Assembly: GCF_012726265.1 (NCBI RefSeq)
Contig: NZ_JAASAG010000008.1
Coordinates: 310,001-374,000, forward strand
From: Streptomyces sp. HNM0575
GTDB taxonomy: Bacteria > Actinomycetota > Actinomycetes > Streptomycetales > Streptomycetaceae
Direction: 5' to 3'
DNA length: 64,000 bases
Shown here: piece after piece, positions 44,594 through 54,528 of the stretch
Position numbering within the stretch: position 1 is the stretch's first letter
Layout: each line of letters starts with the position of its first letter
The notes under the pieces: generated by a model
Database searches by the model: none
What the model saw: the letters and a program-made list of their open reading frames with translations, nothing else
What the model was told of the DNA's origin: nothing
Program-made: the position numbers and the translations under genes

Positions 44594-45819
44594 CCGAAGT
44601 CCACACTTCCGGCGCCGCTGGGGGCGCCGCCGCCCATACCTCGTGTGAGCGGCCGGGCGGGGACCTGGGTGAGGCGGACCCCCAAGAGCGGTTCGCGCGT
44701 GCCGCGTTGACGCGAATCGTGGAGCCCGGGGACGCGACGGCCGGACGTCTGCTGCGTGCATACGGCGCCCAAGAGCTCGTACGGGCCCTGCGCGAGGACG
44801 CCGTATCCCCGCCCGGGTTCAGCCAGGAACGCTGGACGGGGCTGCGCTCCCGGTCCCAACGGGCCCGTCCCGAGGCCGACTTGGCGGAGATCGCGTCGGT
44901 GGGCGGCCGCTTCGTATGCCCGGGAGACCAAGAATGGCCCGGTCAGCTCGACGCTCTGGGGGTGACGAGACCCATCGGGCTGTGGGTGCTCGGGGAGCCG
45001 TCCCTGCGGTACTGGGCGCTGCGTTCCGTAGCGGTCGTCGGGGCCCGTGCCTGCTCCGAATACGGCGTGCACATGGCCGCAGTGCTCGGCGCGGGGCTCG
45101 CCCAACGCGGCTGGACCGTGGTCTCCGGCGCCGCCTACGGCGTCGACGGGGCCGCCCACCGCGGGGCTCTGGCCACCGGCGGCGCCACCATCGGAGTGCT
45201 GGCGTGCGGCGTGGACGTCGCCTACCCGCCCGGACACGCCGAGTTGATCTCGCGCATCGGCGAACAGGGCCTGCTGCTCGCCGAGTTGCCGCCCAAGGAC
45301 CACCCCTCGCGAAGCCGCTTCGTACTCCGTAACCGAGTCATCGCGGCCCTGACGCGCGGCACGGTCGTGGTGGAAGCGGCGCTGCGCAGCGGCTCGTTGT
45401 CGACGGCACGGCATGCGCGGCGACTGGGCCGGTTCGTGATGGGCGTTCCCGGACCGGTCACGTCGGGACTCTCGGCGGGGGTGAACGAGCTGCTGAGGGA
45501 GGAGGGGAGCGTCGTGACCGATGCCGCCGAAGTGATCGAACTCGTAGGCAGCATCGGCGATCTCGCACCCCGAAGACGCGGACCCTCACTGCCCCGCGAC
45601 GTGCTCCACGCCGAGGCGGCGCTGGTGCTCGACGCGTTGCCCGCGCGCGGCGCCATGGAGGCCCGGCGGCTGGCGCAGGAGATCGGCATCACCAGGGACG
45701 CGGCAGTAGCGAGGCTCCAGGAGCTGTGCGGGCTCGGCTTCGTCGAACGCGTCGGCAGCGACTGGCAGTTGAGCCGCGCACCGGACCCCGGGAGGGGCGC
45801 CGGGCACACCATCGAGTGA
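44590..45819 (+). CDS. dprA: DNA processing protein DprA
   Basis: DprA binds single-stranded DNA and loads RecA. The Rossmann-fold core includes VAVVGARACSEYGVHMA, WTVVSGAAYGVDGAAHRGAL, GVLACGVDVAYPPGHAELI and SRFVLRNRVIAALTRGTVVVEA, all typical. A C-terminal winged-helix-like region (near residue 335-395) follows. GTG 44590 overlaps the comM stop. The N-terminal 100 residues include a SAM-like helical region. Length 409 is normal for actinobacteria. Confidence 0.95.
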   Translation: MTEVHTSGAAGGAAAHTSCERPGGDLGEADPQERFARAALTRIVEPGDATAGRLLRAYGAQELVRALREDAVSPPGFSQERWTGLRSRSQRARPEADLAEIASVGGRFVCPGDQEWPGQLDALGVTRPIGLWVLGEPSLRYWALRSVAVVGARACSEYGVHMAAVLGAGLAQRGWTVVSGAAYGVDGAAHRGALATGGATIGVLACGVDVAYPPGHAELISRIGEQGLLLAELPPKDHPSRSRFVLRNRVIAALTRGTVVVEAALRSGSLSTARHARRLGRFVMGVPGPVTSGLSAGVNELLREEGSVVTDAAEVIELVGSIGDLAPRRRGPSLPRDVLHAEAALVLDALPARGAMEARRLAQEIGITRDAAVARLQELCGLGFVERVGSDWQLSRAPDPGRGAGHTIE

Positions 45820-46096
45820 TGAGCCGGTCCTTGACCTGCGGCTATCGAATGAAAGGGTGATCCGTATGCTCTGGTTCCGCCCCGTATCCCCGCGAAGGCC
45901 GGTTCTGGGCCCTGATGCGCGAGTAACTCCCCGGTGCGGGCAGCGGAACGTATCTGCGCATGCCGGAGCGCGCGCTCATCGCATATTGCGACGCTTTCGT
46001 CACGCTACGCTCACAGCTCCCCAGGAAGAGGCACCCGGTCACGCGCACGCTCTCGCCGCGTGACGACTACTCAGCAGAAACGGCTCAAGGCGACGA

Positions 46097-46942
46097 ATGC
46101 CCCAGCACACCCCCGGGCCTGAGCCCGTCGGCACCGCAGCCGCGCCGGCCACGACCGAGGCCACCGCGCTCGGTGCCGGTCACAGCGCGCTCGACGAGCT
46201 GTGGCGGTCGTACAAGGCCACGGGTGACGAGCAGCTGCGGGAACAGCTGATCCTGCACTACTCGCCGCTGGTGAAGTACGTGGCCGGGCGCGTCAGCGTG
46301 GGTCTGCCCTCCAACGTGGAACAGGCGGACTTCGTCTCCTCCGGGGTGTTCGGACTGATCGACGCCATCGAGAAGTTCGACCCCGAGCGTTCCATCAAGT
46401 TCGAGACGTACGCGATCACGCGCATCCGCGGGGCGATGATCGACGAACTGCGCGCGCTGGACTGGATCCCGCGGTCGGTGCGGCAGAAGGCACGAGCCGT
46501 CGAACGGGCCTACGCCTCACTGGAGTCCACGCTCCGGCGCAGCCCCTCGGAGTCGGAGGTCGCAGCGGAAATGGGCATCCCGCTCGAAGAACTCCACGGT
46601 GTCTTCAGCCAGTTGTCCCTCGCCAACGTCGTGGCGCTGGAGGAGCTGCTGCACGTCGGAGGCGAAAGCGGCGACCGGCTCAGCCTCATGGACACCCTTG
46701 AGGACACGGCGGCGGACAACCCCGTCGAGGTCGCCGAGGACCGCGAACTGCGGCGTCTGCTGGCCCGTGCAATCAACACCCTGCCGGACAGGGAGAAGAC
46801 CGTCGTGACCCTCTACTACTACGAGGGCCTGACACTCGCGGAGATCGGCCAGGTACTGGGCGTCACCGAGAGCCGCGTGAGCCAGATCCACACCAAGTCC
46901 GTCCTTCAGCTTCGGGCAAAGCTGGCCGACGTCGGTCGCTGA
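46097..46942 (+). CDS. whiG: Sporulation sigma factor WhiG
   Basis: WhiG is the FliA-like sigma factor that commits aerial hyphae to sporulation. Region 2 ([50 protein letters not shown]) and region 4 ([30 protein letters not shown]) are highly conserved. ATG 46097 gives [10 protein letters not shown], close to known WhiG N-termini. The 277-bp gap upstream presumably holds its promoter; TTGACC at 45831 lacks a clear -10. In S. coelicolor a block of genes lies between dprA and whiG, which is absent here. Confidence 0.97.
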   Translation: MPQHTPGPEPVGTAAAPATTEATALGAGHSALDELWRSYKATGDEQLREQLILHYSPLVKYVAGRVSVGLPSNVEQADFVSSGVFGLIDAIEKFDPERSIKFETYAITRIRGAMIDELRALDWIPRSVRQKARAVERAYASLESTLRRSPSESEVAAEMGIPLEELHGVFSQLSLANVVALEELLHVGGESGDRLSLMDTLEDTAADNPVEVAEDRELRRLLARAINTLPDREKTVVTLYYYEGLTLAEIGQVLGVTESRVSQIHTKSVLQLRAKLADVGR

Positions 46943-46963
46943 ACCGGCGCCTCCCTCCGTAAG

Positions 46964-47554
46964 GTGGACGGCGTGCCAAGGATTCGAGCGGCCTCAGTGG
47001 CCGAGCACCGGAACATGCAGCGCTCCGCTCTCCTCGACGCTGCCCGTGCCCTGCTGTCCGAAGGCGGCACAGAAGCGCTGACGTTCCCCGCCCTCGCCCG
47101 GCGCACGGGGCTCGCACGCTCATCGGTCTACGAGTACTTCCGCTCCCGAGGCGCAGTCGTCGAGGAACTCTGCGCCGTCGACTTCCCCGTATGGGCGGCC
47201 GAGGTCGAGGCGGCGATGGCCGAAGCCGGGACGCCGGAGGAGAAGATCGAGGCGTATGTACGGCGACAGTTGGCGCTGGTGGGTGACAGGCGGCACCGTG
47301 CGGTCGTCGCGATCTCGGCCGGTGAACTCGACGCGGGCGCACGCGAGAAGATCCGCGCCGCGCACGGCGGACTCGTCGCCATGGTCGTCGAGGCTCTCGG
47401 CGCACTGGGCCATGACCAGCCGCGGCTTGCGGCGATGCTGCTTCAGGGCGTCGTCGACGCGGCGGTGCGGCGCATCGAACTCGGCGCCGCCGAGACCCCG
47501 GAAGAGATCACCGAAGCGGCAGTCTCCATGGCGCTGAGCGGCCTCCACGGATGA
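46964..47554 (+). CDS. TetR-family transcriptional regulator
   Basis: The 196-residue protein has an N-terminal helix-turn-helix (ALLDAARALLSEGGTEALTFPALARRTGLARSSVYEYFRSRGAVVEELC; boundary motifs at residues about 22-70) of TetR type and a ligand-binding domain with no recognised specificity. GTG 46964 or GTG 46973 is the start. It is 21 bp after whiG in the same direction, an arrangement I recall in S. coelicolor. The target is unknown; a link to development is suggested only by position. Confidence 0.88.
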   Translation: MDGVPRIRAASVAEHRNMQRSALLDAARALLSEGGTEALTFPALARRTGLARSSVYEYFRSRGAVVEELCAVDFPVWAAEVEAAMAEAGTPEEKIEAYVRRQLALVGDRRHRAVVAISAGELDAGAREKIRAAHGGLVAMVVEALGALGHDQPRLAAMLLQGVVDAAVRRIELGAAETPEEITEAAVSMALSGLHG

Positions 47555-47605
47555 GCTGACGCGGCTCCGCTGTCTCCGCTGCCGCCGACTATCACAGCTC
47601 ATCCA

Positions 47606-48337
47606 TCACCCCGGCTCCTCACCTCCCGCCTCCTCACCTCCCGGATCCTGGCCGTCGGCCCGATTCCGGTCGCCCGATATGGCCGCGTCCCCGCCGCGGC
47701 CTGCGCCGTCGCCGGTGTCTTCTGCGCCTCCGCTCTCGGGCAGCGGCACACCGAACACGGGGAGCAGCCTCGACGGACCGCCGCGCAGCACGGATGCCGG
47801 CAGCAGCGAGAGCGGGTCGAGATAGCGCTCGCCTTTCCGCACGCCCCAGTGGAGACAGCCGCCGCGGCAGTGGGACGCCGCGCCAGCCGCAGTGCCAAGG
47901 ATCTGTCCCGCTCGCACCCGCCGCCCCTTCCGGACGGAGGCCCGCACCGGCTCGTACGTCGTGCGCAGCGGTGGACGTCCGGTCCCCGGCAACTCGACCG
48001 ACACCACTCCGCGACCGGCGACCCTTCCCGCGAACGACACCCTTCCCCCGGCGACCGCCCGCACGGGACTGCCCCGCGGAGCCGCGAGATCCACGCCTCG
48101 GTGACCGGCCGCCCAGGGTTCGGGGGGCGGCTCCCAGCCGCGCACGACCGCGGGCCGCGCCGCACCCCGGCCCCCCTTCACCGGCCACAGGCGGGCCTTG
48201 CCCCTGTCAGCGCCTGATGCCCGCGCGACCGGCCGCTGCCGCCCGCCGTCGCCGTGCGCCGGCGGGCTCCATGCCGCCGCGACGACCACGGCCAGCGCGA
48301 GAGTCGCCGCCGCACACGGAACGCTCCGAAACCACAT
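47606..48337 (-). CDS. Secreted M23-like peptidase with altered metal site
   Basis: ATG 48337 begins a signal peptide MWFRSVPCAAATLALAVVVAAA; GTG 48349 is an alternative start. The LytM/M23 fold is recognisable: AAGHRGVDLAAPRGSPVRAVAGGRVSFAG with His and Asp ligands, YEPV..VRKGRRVRAGQILG, and HCRGGCLHWGVRKGERYLDPL. Where active M23 enzymes have HxH, this protein has C-L-H, so the third zinc ligand is Cys or is absent. I recall the same feature in related Streptomyces proteins. It may be a degenerate regulator such as EnvC-type proteins, or an active variant. It is convergent with the TetR gene. Confidence 0.85.
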   Translation of the reverse strand: MWFRSVPCAAATLALAVVVAAAWSPPAHGDGGRQRPVARASGADRGKARLWPVKGGRGAARPAVVRGWEPPPEPWAAGHRGVDLAAPRGSPVRAVAGGRVSFAGRVAGRGVVSVELPGTGRPPLRTTYEPVRASVRKGRRVRAGQILGTAAGAASHCRGGCLHWGVRKGERYLDPLSLLPASVLRGGPSRLLPVFGVPLPESGGAEDTGDGAGRGGDAAISGDRNRADGQDPGGEEAGGEEPG

Positions 48338-48818
48338 CAACCCGTCCACACCCCGTTCGTCGATTTCCCGGGCCGGGCGCCTCCGCCACCAACCCGGCGA
48401 TCAGCAGTCCTGGACGGACTGTCCCGCAGAGCGGCCGACCGCAGGGATCTTGCCGAACTTCTGTGGAAAAGCAGCCAGTTGTGGACAAGTGCACCACCTG
48501 ATCATGCGTCCCGCTGCTGCCCGTACACCTTGTGAGCACGGCCTGTGAGCACGCCGGGCCGCGTACGTGCATGTCCGGAAATCCGGACCTTCCCCACGAG
48601 GGAGCCGGGGCCCTCTCCGGTCCCGTACACTGCTGGTGGCGGCCCGGACACCGGGCTGACTTCGCACGCCTCGCCACCCTCACCCGGTGGCCGCGTCTTC
48701 TCGGTCCCACGAGGGCCTCTCGGCAGGTCCCGCGGGCACAGCGCGACAGAGGCGTCAGGCAAGCGATGGCCGTCCCGGCCAGCGCTGACGACAACCGAGT
48801 AATACAAGGAGAACGGCC
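48338..48818. other. Intergenic region before rpsB
   Basis: About 480 bp lie between the divergent M23 gene and rpsB. It holds two DnaA-box-like sequences (separate entry) and a -10-like TACACT at 48626-48631 with no matching -35. The last 130 nt would be the rpsB leader; no known RNA motif was recognised. Confidence 0.5.
48462..48488 (-). promoter_or_regulatory. Two DnaA-box-like sequences upstream of rpsB
   Basis: On the minus strand, TTTTCCACA (48470-48462) and TTGTCCACA (48488-48480), the latter an exact Streptomyces DnaA-box consensus, lie in the same orientation 18 bp apart. This is the same spacing as the pair upstream of yraN. Confidence 0.55.
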
Positions 48819-49736
48819 ATGGCCGTCGTCACGATGCGGGAGCTGCTGGAGAGCGGCGTCCACTTCGGGCACCAGACCCGCCGCTGGAACCCGAAGATGA
48901 AGCGTTTCATCTTCACCGAGCGCAACGGCATTTACATCATCGACCTGCTCCAGTCGCTGTCGTACATCGACCGCGCCTACGAGTTCGTCAAGGAGACCGT
49001 CGCGCACGGCGGCTCCATCATGTTCGTCGGCACCAAGAAGCAGGCCCAGGAGGCCATCGCCGAGCAGGCCACGCGCGTGGGCATGCCCTACGTCAACCAG
49101 CGCTGGCTCGGCGGCATGCTGACGAACTTCTCCACCGTCTACAAGCGCCTCCAGCGGCTGAAGGAGCTGGAGCAGATCGACTTCGAGGATGTGGCCGCCT
49201 CCGGCCTCACCAAGAAGGAGCTGCTCGTCCTCTCCCGTGAGAAGGCGAAGCTGGAGAAGACCCTCGGCGGTATCCGCGAGATGCAGAAGGTGCCCAGCGC
49301 CGTGTGGATCGTGGACACCAAGAAGGAGCACATCGCGGTCGGCGAGGCGCGGAAGCTCAACATTCCGGTCGTCGCGATCCTGGACACCAACTGCGACCCC
49401 GACGAGGTCGACTACAAGATCCCGGGCAACGACGACGCGATCCGCTCCGTCACGCTGCTGACCCGCGTGATCGCCGACGCCGCCGCCGAGGGCCTCATCG
49501 CCCGCTCCGGCGCCGCCGAGGCGGCCAAGGGCGGCGACAAGGCCGCCGAGCCGCTGGCCGAGTGGGAGCGCGAGCTCCTCGAGGGCGAGAAGGGCGAGAA
49601 GGAAGAGGGCGCGGCGGACCAGTCCGCCGAGTCGGCTCCCGCAGCGGAGGCCGAGGGCGCGGAGAAGGCCGAGGCCAAGGCCGACGAGAAGCCGGCAGAG
49701 GAAGCCGCCGAGCCGAAGACCGCCGAGAGCGCCTGA
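48819..49736 (+). CDS. rpsB: Ribosomal protein S2
   Basis: The 305-residue S2 begins [32 protein letters not shown] and contains the typical [25 protein letters not shown] and [35 protein letters not shown] segments. A Glu/Ala/Lys-rich tail of about 60 residues follows, as in other Streptomyces. ATG 48819 has AAGGAGAA upstream. It is the first gene of the rpsB-tsf group. Confidence 0.97.
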   Translation: MAVVTMRELLESGVHFGHQTRRWNPKMKRFIFTERNGIYIIDLLQSLSYIDRAYEFVKETVAHGGSIMFVGTKKQAQEAIAEQATRVGMPYVNQRWLGGMLTNFSTVYKRLQRLKELEQIDFEDVAASGLTKKELLVLSREKAKLEKTLGGIREMQKVPSAVWIVDTKKEHIAVGEARKLNIPVVAILDTNCDPDEVDYKIPGNDDAIRSVTLLTRVIADAAAEGLIARSGAAEAAKGGDKAAEPLAEWERELLEGEKGEKEEGAADQSAESAPAAEAEGAEKAEAKADEKPAEEAAEPKTAESA

Positions 49737-50046
49737 CGTTCCGTTCGTTCACCGGAGCGCGGCGGGAGGCACGCTTATGCCGCCGACCGCCGCGCACCGG
49801 TGACCAGTTCGGCGGCCCTGCGGGAAGACGCGGCCGTGCCCCGGCGCGACGCCGAGGCCGATGGCGGCACGGATCCGGCGCCGACGCCCCGCGTACCGGC
49901 CCCGCACCCGGACCGCCGTGCGGCGTGAGGCCCGCCCCCGCGGCCGCAAAGAGACCTCAAGAAGGACGAGTTCCGCCCCGGTACCGGCACGCACGGTGTG
50001 AGTCCGGAGACCGAGGCGGAGCCTGGTCACAGAAGGAAACCAAAGA
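49737..50046. other. Intergenic region rpsB to tsf
   Basis: This 310-bp GC-rich gap has no supported gene. The only clear signal is the tsf ribosome-binding site AGAAGGAAA near 50030. No strong hairpin separates rpsB and tsf. Confidence 0.45.
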
Positions 50047-50883
50047 ATGGCGAACTACACCGCCGCCGACGTCAAGAAGCTCCGCGAGCTCACCGGCGCC
50101 GGCATGATGGACTGCAAGAAGGCCCTGGAGGAGTCCGAGGGCGAAGTCGACAAGGCCGTAGAGGTCCTGCGAGTCAAGGGCCAGAAGGGCGTCGCCAAGC
50201 GCGAGAGCCGTACGGCGTCGAACGGCGCGCTCGTCGCCCGCATCGCCGACGACAACACCTCCGGTGTGCTCGTCGAGCTCAAGTGCGAGACGGACTTCGT
50301 CGCCAAGGGCGACAAGTTTCTCGCCGTCGCCGATGCCATCGCCGCGCACGTCGCCGCCACTTCACCGGCCGACACCACGGCGCTGCTCGCCTCGGAGATC
50401 GAGCCCGGCAAGACCGTCCAGGCGTACGTCGACGAGGCCAACGCCAACCTCGGCGAGAAGATCGTGCTGGACCGCTTCGCCCAGTACTCCGGCGCGTACG
50501 TCGCCTCCTACCTGCACCGCACGAGCCCGGACCTGCCGCCGCAGGTCGGTGTGCTCGTCGAGCTGGACAAGGAGAACGCGGAGATCGCGAAGGACGTGGC
50601 GCAGCACATCGCCGCCTTCGCGCCGAAGTTCCTCACCCGCGACGAGATCCCCGCCGAGACGGTCGAGAACGAGCGCCGTATCGCCGAGGAGACCGCGCGC
50701 GAGGAGGGCAAGCCCGAGCAGGCGCTGCCCAAGATCGTCGACGGGCGGGTCAACGGCTTCTTCAAGGAGAACACCCTCCTCGACCAGCCCTTCGCCAAGG
50801 ACAACAAGAAGACCGTCCAGAAGGTCCTGGAAGAGGCCGGCGTGACGCTGAAGCACTTCGCGCGCTTCCGCGTCGGCGCCTGA
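50047..50883 (+). CDS. tsf: Elongation factor Ts
   Basis: EF-Ts is the nucleotide-exchange factor for EF-Tu. The N-terminal UBA-like domain with MANYTAADVKKLRELTGAGMMDCKKALEES is typical, as is the core LVELKCETDFVAKGDKF, which includes the TDF motif. The C-terminal dimerisation-like region ends with KHFARFRVGA. The 278-residue length is normal for Streptomyces. ATG 50047 is preceded by AAGGAAA. Confidence 0.97.
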   Translation: MANYTAADVKKLRELTGAGMMDCKKALEESEGEVDKAVEVLRVKGQKGVAKRESRTASNGALVARIADDNTSGVLVELKCETDFVAKGDKFLAVADAIAAHVAATSPADTTALLASEIEPGKTVQAYVDEANANLGEKIVLDRFAQYSGAYVASYLHRTSPDLPPQVGVLVELDKENAEIAKDVAQHIAAFAPKFLTRDEIPAETVENERRIAEETAREEGKPEQALPKIVDGRVNGFFKENTLLDQPFAKDNKKTVQKVLEEAGVTLKHFARFRVGA

Positions 50884-51079
50884 GTCCCCGGAGCCTCAGG
50901 CCCGGGTGATACCCGCAGCCCGGCCCGTACGAGCATGCCGCCGCGTGAGTACGCGACCGGTACGCGCCCGATAAGGTCGGGCACAGGGCAGTTGTGACGA
51001 GGAGGCCATTGCCGCAGCAAGGATTCACGAGATCCGACGGCAGTGGCCTCCTTCGTATGTGCACGAGGAGAGTTGGTTC

Positions 51080-51847
51080 ATGAGTAAGGACAGCGACACA
51101 TCCGACACAGGCAGGAGCCGCGGCAGCCGCAAACGTTTCCTGCTCAAGCTCTCCGGTGAGGCGTTCGCCGGCGGCGGGGGGCTCGGGGTCGACCCCGACA
51201 TCGTGCACAAGATGGCCCACGAGATCGCGTCCGTCGTACGGGACGGCGCGGAGCTCGCCGTGGTGATCGGCGGCGGCAACTTCTTCCGGGGCGCCGAGCT
51301 CCAGCAGCGCGGCATGGACCGTGCCCGTTCCGACTACATGGGGATGCTCGGCACGGTCATGAACTGCCTGGCGTTGCAGGACTTCCTGGAGAAGGAAGGC
51401 ATCGACTCCCGGGTGCAGACGGCGATCACCATGGGGCAGGTCGCCGAGCCGTACATTCCGCTGCGAGCCGTACGGCACCTGGAGAAGGGCCGGGTCGTGA
51501 TCTTCGGCGCCGGTATGGGCATGCCGTACTTCTCCACCGACACCACTGCCGCGCAGCGAGCCCTGGAGATCCACGCCGAGGCGCTGCTGATGGGCAAGAA
51601 CGGAGTCGACGGCGTCTACGACTCGGATCCCGCGAAGAATCCGGACGCCGTCAAGTTCGACGCCCTGGAGTACGGCGAGGTCATCACGCGCGATCTGAAG
51701 GTCGCCGACGCCACGGCCGTCACGCTCTGCCGGGACAACAAACTGCCCATCCTCGTATTCGAGTTGCTCGCCGAGGGCAATATCGCGCGGGCGGTGAAGG
51801 GTGAGAAGATCGGCACCCTGGTGAGCAACCAGGGGACGAGAGGCTGA
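51080..51847 (+). CDS. pyrH: UMP kinase
   Basis: PyrH phosphorylates UMP in pyrimidine biosynthesis. The 255-residue protein has the amino-acid-kinase family fold: [68 protein letters not shown] and [15 protein letters not shown] 51080 is preceded by GAGGAGAG (51065-51072); an upstream GTG at 51059 is in frame but lacks a better site. Co-transcription with tsf and frr is the usual bacterial arrangement. Confidence 0.97.
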   Translation: MSKDSDTSDTGRSRGSRKRFLLKLSGEAFAGGGGLGVDPDIVHKMAHEIASVVRDGAELAVVIGGGNFFRGAELQQRGMDRARSDYMGMLGTVMNCLALQDFLEKEGIDSRVQTAITMGQVAEPYIPLRAVRHLEKGRVVIFGAGMGMPYFSTDTTAAQRALEIHAEALLMGKNGVDGVYDSDPAKNPDAVKFDALEYGEVITRDLKVADATAVTLCRDNKLPILVFELLAEGNIARAVKGEKIGTLVSNQGTRG

Positions 51848-52010
51848 CGTTCGCCGTCCGGCGTGCGTCCCCTGCGCGCTCGGTGCCCGTAGGGTGACTC
51901 GCCGTCGTACGAACGGCTGGACACGGGGTGGACAACCGCCTGCCGGTCGGACACCGTGCAGGAAACAGGGCTTACCCGCATAGCTCATTCAAGGAAACCA
52001 GGAGCACGTG

Positions 52011-52568
52011 GTGATCGAAGAGACCCTCCTCGAAGCCGAGGAGAAGATGGAGAAGGCGGTCGTGGTCGCCAAGGAGGACTTCGCCGCGATCCGCACCGGC
52101 CGTGCGCACCCGGCGATGTTCAACAAGATCGTGGCCGAGTACTACGGCACGATGACGCCGATCAACCAGCTGGCGTCGTTCTCGGTTCCGGAGCCGCGGA
52201 TGGCGGTGGTGACGCCGTTCGACAAGAGCTCGCTGCGCAACGTCGAGCAGGCGATCCGCGACTCCGACCTGGGCGTCAACCCGTCCAACGACGGCAATAT
52301 CATCCGGGTGACGTTCCCCGAGCTGACCGAGGAGCGCCGCCGGGAGTACATCAAGGTCGCCAAGGCCAAGGCCGAGGACGCGAAGATCTCGATCCGCAGC
52401 ATCCGGCGCAAGGCCAAGGAGTCCTTCGAGGCGGCCATCAAGGACGGCGACGTCGGTGAGGACGAGGGCCGCCGGGCCGAGAAGGAGCTGGACGACACCA
52501 CCTCGAAGTACACGGGACAGGTGGACGAGCTGCTCAAGCACAAGGAAGCCGAGCTGCTCGAGGTCTGA
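52011..52568 (+). CDS. frr: Ribosome recycling factor
   Basis: Frr, with EF-G, splits terminated ribosomes. The 185-residue protein [40 protein letters not shown]... has all conserved segments including [29 protein letters not shown] and [14 protein letters not shown]. Two adjacent GTG codons (52008, 52011) could start it; 52011 matches the usual N-terminus. AGGAG lies about 6-9 nt upstream. Confidence 0.97.
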   Translation: MIEETLLEAEEKMEKAVVVAKEDFAAIRTGRAHPAMFNKIVAEYYGTMTPINQLASFSVPEPRMAVVTPFDKSSLRNVEQAIRDSDLGVNPSNDGNIIRVTFPELTEERRREYIKVAKAKAEDAKISIRSIRRKAKESFEAAIKDGDVGEDEGRRAEKELDDTTSKYTGQVDELLKHKEAELLEV

Positions 52569-52589
52569 GGTCCCCGAGTGGGGGCCGCC

Positions 52590-52640
52590 ACGGGATCCGT
52601 CAGGGATCTGTCCCGGGACCCTCCGGGATCCGTCAGAGGT
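52590..52640. repeat. Short direct repeats between frr and cdsA
   Basis: GGGATCCGTCAG occurs at 52592-52603 and 52625-52636, separated by related GGGATC/GGACCC sequence, and GGTCTGA is repeated just after. It is a small degenerate repeat patch in the 93-bp intergenic gap. Confidence 0.7.
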
Positions 52641-52661
52641 CTGAGGTCTGAGGCTGCATCT

Positions 52662-53843
52662 GTGAACGACTCAACGTGGGGAGCCCCGCCCCCGTCGCCC
52701 CGCGCCGGATTCCAGGGCGCATCCGAGCAGGGGCGCGCCGCGCCGGGAAGTGCCTTCCAGCCCGGTGCGGGTGAAGCTCCCGCGCACGAGGCGGGCGGTG
52801 TGCCGCAGACTCGGCACATGCCCATCGTGTCCGATCCGGGCGGCCCTGGCGGTGGCCACGGCGGCTCCGGTCCTGGCGGCTACGGTTCCCGCTCCGCAGG
52901 CGGAGACGGCTTCGGGCGTCCCGGAGACTCCGGCGGTACGAGCGGTACGAGCGGGCCCGGCAGGGGCGGCGGCGACCACGACGGCCGGTATTCCTCCGAC
53001 CCCGGCCCGGCACCTCTGGGCGGCAAGAAGCGAGCCGGACGGGACCTGCGCGCCGCGATAGGAGTCGGCGTCGGCCTGGGCGTGGTCATCCTCGCCTCCC
53101 TCTTCTTCTACAAGCCGGTCTTCCTGGGCGTGATCGTCGTCGCCGTCGTCGTCGGCCTGTGGGAGCTGACCTCGAGGCTCACCGAGCGCAAGGAGATCCA
53201 GGCGCCGCTGGTGCCGCTCGCCGTGGGCGGCGCCGCGATGGTGATCGCGGGCTATCTGCGCGGTCCCGAGGGCGCGTGGGTGGTCATGGCGCTGACCGTG
53301 CTCGCCGTGCTCGCGTGGCGGATGACCGAAGCACCCGACGACTATCTCCGCGATGTCACGGCCGCCGTCTTCGCCGCCTTCTACGTGCCGTTCCTCGCCA
53401 CGTTCGTCGCGCTCATGCTCGCCGCCGGCGACGGCCCCTGGCGGGTGCTGACGTTCCTGCTGCTGACGGTCGTCAGCGACACCGGCGCGTACGCGGTCGG
53501 CTGGCGTTTCGGGAAGCACAAGCTGGCCCCCAGCATCAGTCCCGGCAAGACCCGTGAGGGACTGGGCGGCGCCGTCGCGTTCTCGATGGGCGCCGGGGCG
53601 CTGTGCATGCAGTTCCTCATCGACGGAGGCAGCTGGTGGCAGGGCCTGCTGCTGGGGTTCGCGGTCGCGGTCACCGCCACCCTCGGCGACCTGGGCGAAT
53701 CCATGATGAAGCGCGACCTCGGCATCAAGGACATGGGCTCGCTGCTCCCCGGCCACGGCGGCATCATGGACCGGCTGGACTCCTTGCTGCCGACGGCTCC
53801 CGTGGTCTGGCTGCTCTTCGTCGCCTTCGTCGGCGGCGCCTGA
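52662..53843 (+). CDS. cdsA: Phosphatidate cytidylyltransferase CdsA
   Basis: CdsA makes CDP-diacylglycerol from phosphatidic acid, the branch-point of phospholipid synthesis. The first 120 residues are a Gly/Pro/Ser/Ala-rich cytoplasmic extension. About eight membrane spans follow (GVGLGVVILASLFFYKPVFLGVIVVAVVVGLWEL and later), and the CDP-transferase signature lies near the C-terminus: GDLGESMMKRDLGIKDMGSLLPGHGGIMDRLDSLL. GTG 52662 has GAGG 8 nt upstream and gives MNDSTWGAPP; an upstream frame extension lacks support. Length 393. Confidence 0.95.
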   Translation: MNDSTWGAPPPSPRAGFQGASEQGRAAPGSAFQPGAGEAPAHEAGGVPQTRHMPIVSDPGGPGGGHGGSGPGGYGSRSAGGDGFGRPGDSGGTSGTSGPGRGGGDHDGRYSSDPGPAPLGGKKRAGRDLRAAIGVGVGLGVVILASLFFYKPVFLGVIVVAVVVGLWELTSRLTERKEIQAPLVPLAVGGAAMVIAGYLRGPEGAWVVMALTVLAVLAWRMTEAPDDYLRDVTAAVFAAFYVPFLATFVALMLAAGDGPWRVLTFLLLTVVSDTGAYAVGWRFGKHKLAPSISPGKTREGLGGAVAFSMGAGALCMQFLIDGGSWWQGLLLGFAVAVTATLGDLGESMMKRDLGIKDMGSLLPGHGGIMDRLDSLLPTAPVVWLLFVAFVGGA

Positions 53844-53904
53844 CTCCTGGTCCCGCCCTCTCAATCCGCGGACACGGAGCGCCGCGACCGCCGAGACTCG
53901 CACG

Positions 53905-54435
53905 ATGGATGCAGGAATCGCAGCGCTGCTCGGCACCGGCCTCGGCTCCATCGCAACCCTGGGTGCGGCGGTGCTCAGTGGGCACTTGCAGTCGCGTTCA
54001 CAACATGAGCAGGCCAGCCGCCTGCATCGCCGCGACGCCTACACCAAGTACCTCGGTGCGCTCCACGACCGGGACATCGCCATGGACGCCATACTCGGAG
54101 CGCTCCAGCCCGGGGCGTCACGTCCCGATGCGGTGGATGAGAAGGTGTCCCACTTCATCGCTCTGGCCCGCGAGGTTCACCGTGCCGCTGAAGTGGTCAT
54201 CCTCGAAGGCCCGCGACACGTCATCGAAGCCGCGGAGCAGATCACGCACGCGTCCGCTGATCTCTCCGAAGTCATGCAGCGCATGGTCGAGAACGCCCGC
54301 TCAGGGAACGACGTTCAGCACGAAGCCGACAGCGCACTGGCCGCGGAGCGGGAACACCGGCTCTACCAGAGCGTCCAGAACTTTCGCGCGACGGCCCGCG
54401 AGGCACTCGGCAACGCGGAACAGCACACTCGCTGA
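53905..54435 (+). CDS. Hypothetical membrane-anchored protein
   Basis: The 176-residue protein has a single N-terminal hydrophobic segment (AALLGTGLGSIATLGAAVLSG, residues about 4-24) followed by an all-helical, charged domain with many Gln, Glu, His and Arg (LHRRDAYTKYLGALHDRD, AAEREHRLYQSVQNFRATAREALG). It resembles small proteins that databases call hypothetical in Streptomyces, with no function known to me. Its third-position GC is lower than that of cdsA and rlmN, hinting at a later arrival. ATG 53905 is the start; no strong ribosome-binding site. Confidence 0.75.
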   Translation: MDAGIAALLGTGLGSIATLGAAVLSGHLQSRSQHEQASRLHRRDAYTKYLGALHDRDIAMDAILGALQPGASRPDAVDEKVSHFIALAREVHRAAEVVILEGPRHVIEAAEQITHASADLSEVMQRMVENARSGNDVQHEADSALAAEREHRLYQSVQNFRATAREALGNAEQHTR

Positions 54436-54528
54436 GCGTCCGCCTCCGACAGCCGGCGCCGGATGGTGACCACCGTCGCACCGCTCCGGCCCAGGCCACC
54501 CCCGGCCGTCTGCGAGACTGGACGGGTT

